This document shows, piece by piece, positions 14,195-26,306 of a stretch of 64,000 bases of DNA. This DNA is from Anagrus nilaparvatae. Lineage: Eukaryota > Arthropoda > Insecta > Hymenoptera > Mymaridae. Position numbers and translations under genes: made by a program. Under the pieces are notes generated by a model. It was not told where the DNA came from. It made no database searches and saw only the letters and a list, made by a program, of their open reading frames with translations. The stretch spans positions 71,361,001 to 71,425,000 of the forward strand of contig JAKSXM010000007.1 of assembly GCA_022575985.1 (NCBI GenBank), read 5' to 3'. Each line of letters begins with the position of its first letter. Position 1 is the first letter of the stretch.

Positions 14195-14316
14195 CAGTGG
14201 CGGATCTAGCGGGACCATAGCGTAAATTTTGAATGTTTTTTAGAAATTTTACGATTTTTAGTAGTATTTTTTGGGAAATTGGCCTTCTCCAGAGGCGCTT
14301 CCTAGATACGCCCCTG
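14195..14316. mobile_element. 122-bp hAT-type MITE with 8-bp target duplication
   Basis: The ends are CAGTGGCGGATCTAG and CTAGATACGCCCCTG, a 15-bp terminal inverted repeat with two mismatches. They are flanked on both sides by the 8-bp direct repeat ATTAAACT (14187-14194 and 14317-14324). An 8-bp duplication with CAG...CTG ends is characteristic of hAT superfamily elements. It is non-autonomous, with no coding. Confidence 0.8.
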
Positions 14317-15077
14317 ATTAAACTCGAAGTCTTATTCTCATAAAAATATTAAACCGTATACGAAAACGAATCTTATGTATAATATATAAGTATAATATAT
14401 AAATAATAATATTCTATGCACATAGAATATTAAACATCTTAAGGAGTTATCAAGGAATCAAGAATTTTGAATCTCACGATTTTTACAAAAATCTTCTTTA
14501 AAAAATTATTGACATTCGAAAGAATATAGATCTTTGACTTTGTAGAGTAGAATTATTTATTCTTAAAAATGATTTGAATTTTTCATTGAATATGAGAAAT
14601 TTTCTAATTAATTTTCATTAGCTATCATTAGGTATCATGTAATATATTTCAGAAAATTTAGAAATCAAAAAGTTGTCCAAGTTAAAATCAATTAAAAGCC
14701 CTTTGACCTATAAAATATTCAATAAATGCCGGTAATATCCATATTGCCTAAGTGAAGTTTCTTTAAGGGTATTTTATCTAATTATATAAATTCACTTTTA
14801 CATGGATCTTTATTTTTTATTTTATAATATTCGCTATTTCAAAGCTGAATTTTTTTTTTTTAATAAAAAAAAGTTTTTTATTTAAACAAAAAAATAACTC
14901 AAGTAAATTTTACGTACAATTTTCCTATTCATATACCAAAATATCAAAACTTTATTTTTTTTTAATTCAAGTAAACTTTTAGTTTTATAAAAATGTTCAA
15001 AAATGCATTTAACAAACAACTAATATTATATATTTCAATCAAATTTACAACAAGCGAGCTTTCAGTTTTTAAATAAT

Positions 15078-16488
15078 ATATATCGGTAGTTCTTAGCTAT
15101 TTTTACCCAAGTCTGAGGTTGATGTCTTGGATTTGAAAAATACCAATTGCACTGTGTTTGGTATGTAAAAATATGGTTACTGGCCAATTTTTAAGGCTCT
15201 AGGTGGCTTGGCTGCGATTTGGCAGCTGTTTTTCCAATTTTGATTTTTTTCGAATTCTCAGCCACCCGTTTGCTTTTTATTTTCTGGACGCCCTAAATAA
15301 GCCTAAAAAATATTTTCTATATAAAGGTGGGTAGTAAAAATTCCCGCCCAATCCGAATCTGACCATATTTTTTCGGAAAAACCTCAGGAAAAGCCGGAAA
15401 ATCGGAAAAACTAAAGGAAACTGAAAAATACAAATTTCTCAAAAAGCGTCACTTTTTTTTTTTTTTTTTTATTTTTTTTACATGTGTTTTCCCATACTTT
15501 TCATGCTGGTAACCTCCTTTTTTGACCAATTTGCCTTTTAAGTACTTAAAAATCAATTTTAGGCTCAAAAAAATGATTTTAAAAATTGTTCATTTTCTGA
15601 ATTTTCCAATTTTCTCGCTTTTCCTGATAGAAAATGAAAAACCTGACTTGATTTTCGGATTCCTCGGGAAATTTTACATTGAAAACCTTCCTGGGTAAAA
15701 TTTTAGAGGCCTTTGTGACGCTGTAAAAAAAAGAAAAACAAAATAAACTGCTAAAATCAAACATACTTAAACATAATTAAATTTTGCTATTTTTTTATTC
15801 TGTTTATTTTTTTGATTTTAGCAGGTTATTTTGTTTTTCTTTTTTTTACAGCGTCACAGAGGCCTCTAAAATTTTACCCAGGAAGGTTTTCAATGTAAAA
15901 TTTCCCGAGGAATCCGAAAATCAAGTCAGATTTTTCATTTTCTATCAGAAAAAGCGAGAAAATTGGAAAATTCAGAAAATGAACAATTTTTAAAATCATT
16001 TTTTTGAGCCTAAAATTGATTTTTAAGTACTTAAAAGGCAAATGGGTCAAAAAAGGAGGTTACCAGCATGAAAAGTATGGGAAAACACATGTAAAAATAT
16101 TTTAAAAAAAAAAGTGACGCTTTTTGAGAAATTTGTATTTTTCAGTTCCCTTTAGTTTTTCCGATTTTCCGGCTTTTCCTGAGGTTTTTCCGAAAAAATA
16201 TGGCCAGATTCGGATTGGGCGGGAATTTTTACTACCCACCTTTTTATAGAAAATATTTTTTAGGCTTATTTAGGGCGTCCAGAAAATAAAAAGCAAACGG
16301 GTGGCTGAGAATTCGAAAAAAATCAAAATTGGAAAAACAGCTGCCAAATCGCAACCAAGCCACCTAGAGCCTTAAAAATTGGCCAGTAACCATATTTTTA
16401 CATACCAAACACAGTGCAATTGGTATTTTTTAAATCCAAGACATCGACCTCAGACTTATGTAAAAATAGCTAAGAACTACCGATATAT
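15078..16488. mobile_element. 1.4-kb foldback element: near-perfect palindrome
   Basis: Two arms of about 685 bp are reverse complements. The outer ends are ATATATCGGTAGTTCTTAGC (15078) and its complement ending at 16488. The arms meet around a spacer of a few dozen bases near 15770-15800. The same 60-residue frame can be read from both arms (15579-15764 minus, 15784-15993 plus), which confirms the symmetry; it does not resemble a known protein. Flanking TA/TATA could be a target duplication but is ambiguous in this A/T context. High arm identity suggests recent formation or gene conversion between arms. Confidence 0.75.
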
Positions 16489-17475
16489 TCTATACTAAAA
16501 CTTTTTCCAAGATTATATTTTTGAGCAAATGCTTAATTTCATCAAAAAATAAGTGAAAATTTAGATTTTTTTTATTTTTTTAAATTGTTGCCAATTTCAT
16601 AAAATATACTGAAAACTTACACACAAAAAATTTCATATATTTGGTAGCCTCGCAAAACGGTACTATACCTAAGCCTTAAATTTTTTGCATGCGATTGCAG
16701 TAATATATGAAAAAAATCTGCTTCAGGTAACCGCAGTTTTTTTTCATTTTAATTAGGAGTGATTTGCCATATAATCGGCAGTTTTTTTCTTTTATAAATC
16801 AATAAATTATTTTATAACTTTTAAAAATTTTATCATAAAAATAGCATAATAAAAAATAATAATAATAATAATTTAATTTTGTTTTGTGTATTAAAAGGCT
16901 TGAAGAAATTATAGTAATGAAATTTACTTATCGTTTAGGTATTTAACTGGCACATACCACAAACCACATTAAAATCGGTAACCCCTTTGATCAAAGAAGG
17001 GTTTTTTTTTTAAATTTAGAATCAAGATACGACGTCGGAATTGAAAGCTATGCATTGCATGACAATTATTTGTCCTCAAAAATTTTTAAACCAAGAAAAC
17101 GTTTTTATTCTACTATATTCTAAAAAGGTTAATAATGAAACAGCATAAGAACAAGTTTAACTAGCAAACTTTGATTTTTATTAATTAATTTTTAATAGCA
17201 TAACTATTTTTTTTTTTTAATTCACAGATAAAGAATCTCAACAGTATAAATATATAAGTTATTTGATTTTTTATATCATAAAATTAATCATCATATTTGT
17301 AAAAAAAAACTTAAAAATAAACCTACATATATTCACAATTTTTTATATAATAAAAATAAATTTATATAAATTAATAAGTACATATTATTTGAATTTAAAA
17401 ACTCAGAAAATTATTAAAATTTAAATTAAATTAAAATTCTATAAAAAATTTAAATTAAAAAAATTAATAATTATT

Positions 17476-20400
17476 TTAGCTTTTCATTAAACTTAAATAT
17501 TTAGTAAATTCAGGCAAAACACATTCTTTTAAATTTAATGGCGTATCGCTCATTAAAAAGTCATTTAAAAATTGAGGCGAAAAGCACATAATACCTTTAT
17601 TGGCCATTTTAGCCCATTCGACTTGTTGCTCAATTTGTTTTGGTTGAACAAAACAATGCGTAATTTTATGTCCTGGAGGGCTACTATCGTAAGATGAACT
17701 AAAATATTTAAAAGGTGATTCTTAAATGCTGCATTTGTATATAATACATATTTAAATAATTTACTTAATATTTTTCACTTACTTTGGAACAACAATTTTT
17801 CCTCCACCTGCTTGAATCAGTCTTGCAAACTGATCACGTTTTTCTTTTTGAGTCATAAGAATCGCTACCATATTTTTAAAAGCTCCACCAGGTTCCTTTA
17901 AAAGCTTTAATCTCCATTTATGAGCTGCTTTCATTATTATTCTTTCATTTTCACTTGTAGGATCAGGAATGATTCCCTTACTTTTTGGATTTCCGAATTC
18001 AAATTCTTCTTCCTAATAAAGAAAAATGTAAATTAATTTTTTTATAAATTTTACAATTTTTATTTTATTTACTCACATCAATAAATTTTTTTTCATCATT
18101 GCAAGCCTCAATATATAAATAATGAATAATCCATTTTCCAGAAGCTACGCTACTTAAAATTTTTTCATTTCTAGCAAACCTTGTTATAAGTAAATGAGTC
18201 GCACTCATATCAAATGAATTTTCATTCGAACATTCGCCTCCAAGATCTTTTATAATTTTTTCAGCAATACTTTTATCCTATAATTTAATAATTAATTTTT
18301 TAGAGATTTATTTTTTTAACAAAATATTTTAATTTTTAATATAATATTTGAAATTTATTTCTATAAAATAAAAAAATTTTAAATTAAAGGAAAACTTTAA
18401 AATAAAAAAACAAATAAAAAAGTTTTAATAATTAAAACTTTAAAAATGTTTAAAAGCCTGGAAAAGTTGAAATCATTTTCAATATAATTCGTAAGTACTA
18501 TATAGTGCATATAAGCAAAAAATTAAATTAACTAAAGAAATATAAATATGAGTCTTGATTCCAATAACTTAATACAAAAAAGAAACCTTTATTCCAGAAA
18601 ACATGAATTTTCGTTTTCTTATTCTCCCTGAAGTAGCATCCATATCCCTTGTAACATCCTGGCAAGTTTCATCAAAATCTTCAGTTTCTTTAATAGATTC
18701 TTCTTGAATTATTGACTGAACAAAAAAAATAAATAAATATAGGTAAATTTAGGCAATTTTTAATATAAATCCAAGACTGTGTACCTTTCTTTGTGGAGGA
18801 ACTCGTTTTATTGGATCTTCCCATCCCACAGACTCAGGTTGTGATTCTTTCACTAATCCTTTTAATCAATTTAAAAAATTACTGATCAACTTTTGTACTT
18901 AATTAAAAAAAAAAAATTAATGAAAATAATTTACTTCTTCCTTCAGGCATTGTTTCTATAATATGGTATTGTTTGTCTCCATTTGATCCCCTTGATTCAG
19001 GCGTGTTAGCTTTTTCAAATAAATCGTTCAATTGTGCGATTTGCCTTAAAAAATAATACAATGAATAATTTTATTAAATTAAAACCATTGTATGAAATTT
19101 TATTCCTTACAAATTAATATTTTTACTGGACGGTGTCTTAGGACTACCATTATCAGAAAATGATAGTTTTCTATTGATTGAAAGCTGATTTTCCGATGTT
19201 TCTTCAGCATTTAGATTTTTTTCGTCATCTTTATTTTGTGCATTGGATTCACAGCCCTATAATATATTTTATTTATTTTTTGATATAGAATTAAAAAAAA
19301 ACTCACTTACCTCTTCGGCATCTTTTCTGCCAGTTATAATATCCCAAACTTCTCGTTTTACATCTGAAAAAGGCTGTTTTGATAGGAAAAAATTTAAGTT
19401 TAAATTCTTCTTAATTTAAAAAATTAATTTAGATAAAAGAAATGAAATATTTACTGTGCTACGTCTTTTTTTACAGGGTGGCTCTTTTTCTCTTAAGTCA
19501 GGAATATTGTTTGTAAACTTTAGCCAAGCTTTTCTAGTTTTAGGTGAAGGATTATCTTTAAAAATTTGACCATACGGAGTATCTGGTGTAGTCACATGAA
19601 AAGGTGATTGTGGGGTTTTACCAGATTGAAAATTCACTCTTTTTCTATTTACAGGTGTCTCAACCCCTCCTAAAAATTGGTTTTGATCCTGTTAACAATA
19701 ATTTCATATCGGTAAATTAAAATTCAAACATACAATAATGTTATGATAAATTCACTTACGAGGAACGATAAACGTTTTGGAGATACTGTTAAAGGAGGTT
19801 TTTTTGCCTCGCTTTTACTTTTTATTGGTTCAGGTCTATCTGGTGCTGCATTATTAAATTTAGATTATTATTTAAACATTGATTTTAAATAATATTTTTA
19901 CCTATAGTTTCGCCAACAAGATATGGTGTTTCATCCACTAGTTCCATTTCTTCATAACATTTTAACAACCACTCAGCAGTAACAGCAGGTAACTTCCACT
20001 TAACAGCAGCGTTATATTTGTTTCCTTCAGGTAACGGGCAAATAAGATGTGTACTGCTGTATGTTTTTTTTTCAAGATTTGTTTTCCGAGCAAAAGTATC
20101 TTGATATCTTGAAAGAAAATATAATAAATTTCTAGATAATTATAAATATTTCATAAATCATATAATACTTTGCTCCAAGATATTCAGAAAGTTTTGATAA
20201 AAATGTCCTTTCTACTCCTGTGTAAGAACTCATACCCATTACACAATCAGACAACGGCGATGTATCTTCAGGTACTGTTATAGACTTATGATAATAAGCT
20301 ATGTCAACTAATTTTTCTTGATCTATACAGTCTTCCTGTTGTTAAAATTATGTTATTAGGCTTAAACAAATATTTTGACGAGTTTTTTTTTTTTAATTTC

Positions 20401-23074
20401 AAGAGATACTTACAATAAATAAATTAGTGACAATTTGTTTTACAGGAGTTTTAAAATCAATACTTTTTAATGGTATAATACCATAATCAGCAAATGATTG
20501 TTTTCCGTGACACAATTTCCCACCTAATCCTAAAATCTGTAGAAAAAGTTGCTGCTCTTCATCGTTATCAAAGCCTTTAACTATAAAACTCAAACCTAAA
20601 AATAATTTAAAATTATTATTATAACTGGAATATTTATTTTTATTTTAATTCCTACCTTGAAATATTTTTTGAGTATCTTGACTAATAGGTATTGCGCTAT
20701 CATCCTTATTGTCTTGAATAGTAGCTTCATATTCATTATTTTTATTTATACTTTCTGCTTTTCTATTATTTATTTCAGTTTCATCAAAATAATTCTCTTT
20801 ATTAGTGTTATTTGGAATTTTCAATAAATTCCGCAATGATAAATCGGCATCTTTTAATAAAAATTACACATAATTATTTAATTTTATTTAATTTATTTAT
20901 TATTATTACCTGAATCATTTTTTTGTAAATACTGTTGAATAATATCAGAATCTTTGTCATCCGAGGAAGTACTTTTTTTTTTTTCTAAAGGTTTATCAAA
21001 TAACGGAGGAGGAGGAATCTTAGGTCTTTGTAACATTTGTAAATTCTAAAAAATAAAAAATGATTAAAATATATCATGTCTCAAAGTTAGTTTAACCAGA
21101 CTAACTTTTTGACTCAATGGTGAAGGTGGTTCGGTAGACTGTTGTTCGCTATCTTGAGCTTGAAAAAAAAATCTATCTTCTTGTGCTGGCATTTTAATTT
21201 TTAAGCTTTCTTCTAGCCATTCCAATTTTAATATATAAGGGCTAAGAAAGTATTGTTTTTTTTTTATTGAGCAATGCAATAAGAAAATAATTTAAATATT
21301 TATATAACTTACTGTATATTTTTTGATTTAATAATTCGTAATTCATTGTTAGCTTTTGAAGCGTCTCCAATAATTACATGTGATAAATCTTCTGAAATAT
21401 CATCAAATCTTGTTGCACTACCAATACTTAAAATTCTATTTAACTTATCTCTATGATTAGATCTAAAACCAATTAGGTAAATCTAAAAAAAAAAGATCAC
21501 ATGTTAATAAAATTAATGAAATTTTTAAAGTTAATTTCTTACATTACAACCATCCAAAAAAGGTCCAGCTTTTTTTGCTTCTGTAACATCTAATCTATCA
21601 ACAATATTTACATAAGAATTAGGAGTTCCATTGCTTTGAGCACTTACACTTGAATGAGTAGAACTCATAACACTTGTGGTAGACATAGTTTCGTCAATTA
21701 CTATTGGTTTGCTATCAGCAGCAATGACACTTATAGATGAAAAATTTAAAGTTTCATGAGCTATAAAAATTCAACGATTTAATTTTTTCTAAATTGTAAT
21801 TAAATAATTTAAAAAAATAATTTTACCTGAAGATTTTTCCGGAGTAGAACAAGCTTTTGTTGATTTTATTACAAAGTTTTCGAATGGTAAGGAGTATCCT
21901 TTCTCTATACTTTCGTAAATCCAGTTAGGTCTTAGACAAGCAATATTATTTTGCATTGCATACTTGAGTTTGTCAGTAACACCTGAATTTTCATTAGCAA
22001 TTACTACTTTTACTTTTTCACCATCTAAAACCCCCATAAATTCCTTAAATAAAAAAAAAATTTTTAAATCAGTTTAAAATCTAATAAAATACATTCATAA
22101 TTAACTTACACCTCCATTTTCATTAATTAATCTTTTGACTTCATCCTTAACTTTTTTTGGAAGATTTGTTGATGTAACTATTAAATTAAAAAATACAGGA
22201 CACTTGTACTTAAAAAAAACAGAATCATCAGCAAGTACAAAATCTTTTAAATTTGTTTCCCAAACAGCTTCGACCCATTTATAAGTGACTACATTAATGT
22301 TCATTTCTGCAGCTCTCTATACAGTTAAAATTTATAAATATGAATGAAATTAAAGTCTTCAAATAAAATATACTTTACCTCATATTTGGCAGAAAAAACA
22401 TTATCTGTTACTAAATGTGTTACACTCGATCTTAACTGTTTAGTGTAAATACCTCCCATGTATTCCACTTTTTTTTGAATATCAGCCTACAATTTAATAG
22501 GAACATATAATCAGAACTCATCTCTGATATAATATAAACAAAATAGTAAGATTTTAACAATCACCTTTATTTGAGAACTGAATCCTGATGCACTAACGAT
22601 AAATTTTCTCATAGCAGTATTTAAAACTGGTGTATTTCCTTCTGGAATAGGATCTCCAGTGTAAAAACATGATAATAAACAACGAGGACCAACAATTCTA
22701 GAAAAATAAAGTTTTTTTTAATGATTTAAGCAAAAAAAATTTTTAATTTATTTGGCTTACGTGCACTTAAACATTTGCAATTTTTCAAAAATTTCTCCTT
22801 CAAATGATTCCATAACAAAAACATCTTTTTTTCCTGGTGACATTTTCATTGCATTTTTCTCTGTAATCCATTCTGGTGTAACATCATATTCATGGGATTT
22901 CTAAATTTTTAAGTTTATTTAAATTACTTATTTAATAAACTAAGAAAAAATTTTTTAACTTACATTAAAAGCATCCCACATTTCTTCCCCACAGTCTTCA
23001 TATTTTTCATATTTACTTGATAAAACAAAATAAACATTAATATCAAGAACAGAAAAATTAACTTCAGTCTCCAT
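17476..23074 (-). CDS. TOPBP1: TopBP1 / mus101 homologue, multi-BRCT checkpoint protein
   Basis: A nuclear scaffold that binds phosphorylated 9-1-1 (Rad9) and Treslin and activates ATR in replication initiation and the DNA-damage checkpoint. I could join 24 exons in frame from ATG at 23074 (METEVNFSVLD) to TAA at 17476, giving about 1,271 aa, in the family range (human about 1,520). First exons: 22964-23074, 22761-22900, 22565-22697, 22379-22486, 22110-22316, 21827-22043. Last exons: 18077-18277, 17783-18012, 17476-17698. BRCT modules lie at about residues 1-235 (WITEKNAMKMSPG, VTHLVTDN, VVTYKWVEAVW), 240-480, 590-775 and 1055-1271. The 650-760 stretch (TGVERTFLSKLSEYLGA, ARKTNLEKKTYSSTHLI, WKLPAVTAEWLL) matches TopBP1 BRCT5 especially well. 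Ser/Thr-rich linkers between modules are typical. The exact donor of exon 9 (21097 or 21106) is undecided; both keep frame. Confidence 0.93.
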
Positions 23075-23956
23075 ATTTTCTTAATTTGTTTATTAATTTG
23101 TTAAATAATAATACTTTAATTTTAATTTCTAACGGAAATTATAACCATTTTTATCCTATTTTATTTGAAAATTCAACCCTCTCAATAATGTTTATATAAA
23201 AAGAGAGAGAAAACACCAAATTTACCCGCGATTGCAACAAGTATGTGAAATAAGCCACAAATACGACAAGAAAAGAATATCTCGCGGAGCTTGCGATTTC
23301 AACAAGTAAAGCGCGAAATTTTGAAAATAAATTTACAAAGATCAGGTATTTATTGATTTATGAAAAATAAATACATATTTTCACTCCTCTGAGCAATTAA
23401 ATTTTCAACTGAGCTAAAAAATTTCTTTTATTATAAGGACTTCGTTTATTAGTGGGAGCAATGAACTCTTATGCGTCCAGATTCGGCATGCATTCGCGCT
23501 TCGTTCTTTGTGCGGTACAGGTGCATATATTTTCTACGGTGTGATTGAGTGATTAGTTTATTCAAAAAGTTATTTAAAATAAAATAAAAAAGTCACGAAG
23601 ACCTGTTTGTAAAAGAATTCTTAAAATATTTGTTTACAAACTAAAATGAATTTTTTTTTAATTTAAATTTCGCTGATTTTTGATATTCTCCTCCTTATAT
23701 AAACAAAAGTCACAGAAATTCGTGGAAATTTCTTGGTAAACGCTATATAGGTATAGTATAGTGAAGAATATAAGTTATAACATAAGATAAAATTATAGGT
23801 AATTATACAAATAGGTAATTGATACTGATAATAATATAAATTTAAAAAAAAGTTTCTTAATTAGTTTATTGTCTGCAGTTATAAATATATCTTATAATAT
23901 AATTATTATATACAAATAGTATTTATAAACAAAAGAACATATATTTAACTGCCATC
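23075..23956. promoter_or_regulatory. Shared divergent intergenic region
   Basis: TopBP1 starts leftward at 23074 and the coiled-coil gene rightward at 23957, so the 882 bp between them must carry both 5' ends. No splice-supported 5' UTR exon was found. The part nearest TopBP1 (about 23220-23310 and 23455-23525) is slightly richer in G/C and contains CTCGCGGAGC and GCGCGAAATTTTG, the latter similar to an E2F-type TTTSGCGC site. That similarity is an inference from one short motif. Confidence 0.4.
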
Positions 23957-26306
23957 ATGAGTTCAAACAAAAATCCAGTACCTAAAACAGAATCAGAATC
24001 CCAAAAAAATATCGATAGCAAAATGTGTAATATCGCTAAACTAAGACAAAAATATGCCGAAGAAATAGAACTTTTTGAAAACACTTTAAAGGTATATATT
24101 TGCAAACTTAATCAAAAATTTTTAATTTTAATTGATCTGTTTTTCAGGAAACTATAAAAGATTTAACAACTAAATTAACTGAAGTAAATCAACAAGTGAA
24201 TTTATACAATGAAAAAATAAAGGATTCAAATAAAATAATTTGTGAAGAAAGTGTTAGAATTTTTGAAAAAGAACAACAACTCAAAATGTTTAAAGAAAAG
24301 TTAATAAAATTATTTGTATTATACCTATAAATATTTTTTACAAAATTATTTATCATTTTTTTTTATTTTAGAGTCCAAGAACTCTATGATAATCAAAAAG
24401 TTCTTTGCGAGCATATGGATGATGTAGGTAATACTTTGTTGTCAAAAAAAGAATTATCATCACAGTTGACAGCTATTTATGAATCAGTACTTAAAAACCA
24501 AGATACAGAAATAAGAAGATTAGAATTAAATCAAAAAAATATAACACCTGATAAAAAATGTACTTGCAGTATTTTAAGAAAATTTTATAATCTGTTTTTT
24601 ATAAATTACAAATTTTTTTTTCAGTGTTAGAAGAACTTAATAAATTAAAGTTAGCTGATCGAGATCAAGAAAAAGAAAAATTAACCATTGAAAATGAAAT
24701 GAAAAATTTAAATTTAGAACTTAAATCTAGAAAACAAAAAGATGAGCAATTGAAAAATAAAACTGATGAATTGCTTCAAAAGTAACTGATAAATTTTAAA
24801 TAGTTAAAATACATATTTCTCTATTTTTAATTTCATTTCTTTTTTAGATTTAATTCACTTGGTAGTGATATTAAGTTAATCAAGCAAAAAGGAGAAGAAG
24901 AAAAAATTAAATTTAGCAAGGACCTTGAAAACTTTATAAATGTAAGAATTTAATTAATCATTTTATGCATATTTTGTGGTTTTTCATGTCTCATACTTGC
25001 AGGAAAATAATTCGTACAAGGAAGAGTTAACTAAAATTGTAGAAGAAAATAATAAGACAAAAGCAGTCCTAGAGGCAAAAAGGTAAAATAAATAATATAT
25101 AAAAAATTCACTGATACTCAAAATACAATTTTTATTTTTAGAACTGAAAAATCTGAAATAGAAAAAATTATTAAAAATCTAAGTGCTCAAATTGAAAAAT
25201 TATTAAATGAAGTAAGTTTTTAGACTCATTTAATTTAATTTAAATATTTTTCTGATTATCATAATCAATTAAATCTTCCAGGAAAAACAATTAGATGAAG
25301 TTCGTTGCAAAGAAGATGAAGAAAATCAAAAAGTTATTGAAAGTTTAAAAGATAAATTAAAAGCAAAAAAAGGAGAATTAAATTCAATAAAAGAAAAAGA
25401 AATGCAAGCTGTTACAGTATTACAAAAAAAAGTTAACGACATGAGTGAAAAATTGAAAAATAGTAATAATTATAATGATCAATTGGAAAAACTAGAAAAA
25501 GAAAGCAAAAAAATTCAAGATGACAACATTTCGTTAGACAAAGATTTTGAAACTAAACAAAAACATATAAATGTTGATTTTAAAAAAAGTGAAGAATCGA
25601 TAAAAAAACTTAAAGAAGATATAAAGAAAAAGGAAGATAAATCAAGTGAATATGAAGACTTGATAAAAAAACTTAAAGAAGAAATAAAGAAAAAAGAAGA
25701 TAAATCAATTGAAAATGAAGCAAAAATAAAAAAATTAACAAACGATTTTAACGAAAAATCGAAAAATCAGAAAGATAAAATAAAAATGATCGAGGAAAAG
25801 AAGACTGATAATCCTAAAACTCAAAAAGCTAATATTACTAGATTACCAAAAGCACTTGATTTAAGCGTAAGTTATATTTTTTATTAAAATTATTAAATGA
25901 GAGTATGATTTTTTGATAATCATGAAAATATTTTTAGGATATCGAAGTGATGGATAAGTCCCAAAACAAGAAAAAGGTGTATACTCCAACTCTTGTAGAT
26001 GAAGATGACGTGAGTATATTAATAATTAAGTGTTCTTATCAATAATTTGTAATAAAAAAATTATTTGTTTTCAGGAATTCGATGCATTGAGTTTTGAAGA
26101 ACAGTACAGCCAGTTAACTCAGTCAACAAGTTCTTCGTTTTCATTAACACCTGTATGTATAAAAATTAATGATTAATATGACTTATTTTTTATGTATTTC
26201 TTTTTTTTATTTTCAGGAAAAGAATAAAAAATTCTTTAAACATAGTACTCCAACTAAATCAAGAAAAGAAAGTTCAAGATCAAAAAGCAGAACAAAAAAA
26301 TATTAA
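23957..26306 (+). CDS. Long coiled-coil protein (SYCP1-like architecture, unassigned)
   Basis: Eleven exons join in frame to about 566 aa: 23957-24091, 24148-24299, 24372-24559, 24625-24781, 24848-24941, 25003-25082, 25142-25211, 25282-25866, 25938-26009, 26075-26152 and 26217-26306. Nearly the whole protein (about residues 20-490) is K/E/N-rich heptad coiled coil. Two nearly identical blocks around the repeated motif IKKLKEDIKKKEDKS lie within exon 8, so part grew by internal duplication. The C-terminus changes to an acidic segment (LVDEDDEFDALSFEEQYSQL), then a Ser/Thr-rich stretch and a basic tail with STPTKSRKESSRSKSRTKKY. There is no signal peptide or membrane segment. A central rod with a basic, S/TP-containing tail fits transverse-filament proteins such as SYCP1/C(3)G or kinetochore and centrosome rods, but composition alone cannot decide. 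The ATG at 23957 is the first in frame after stops. Confidence 0.75.

Larger units (their letters stand above)
10588..17475. other. Gene-free interval between big brain and TopBP1, rich in MITEs
   Basis: No supported gene. It contains the inverted-repeat elements at 11469-11930, 12127-12479, 14195-14316 and 15078-16488, and a dispersed repeat copy near 11287-11341. The short open frames at 13004-13198, 13084-13344 and 15579-15993 are either A/T-rich chance frames or the two arms of the palindrome, which encode the same peptide on opposite strands. Confidence 0.65.

Noticed and set aside
15579..15993. Two open frames encoding nearly the same 61-69-aa peptide on opposite strands
   Set aside because: They are mirror images produced by the palindrome, lack any recognised family and have low-complexity Phe/Lys composition; not treated as genes.
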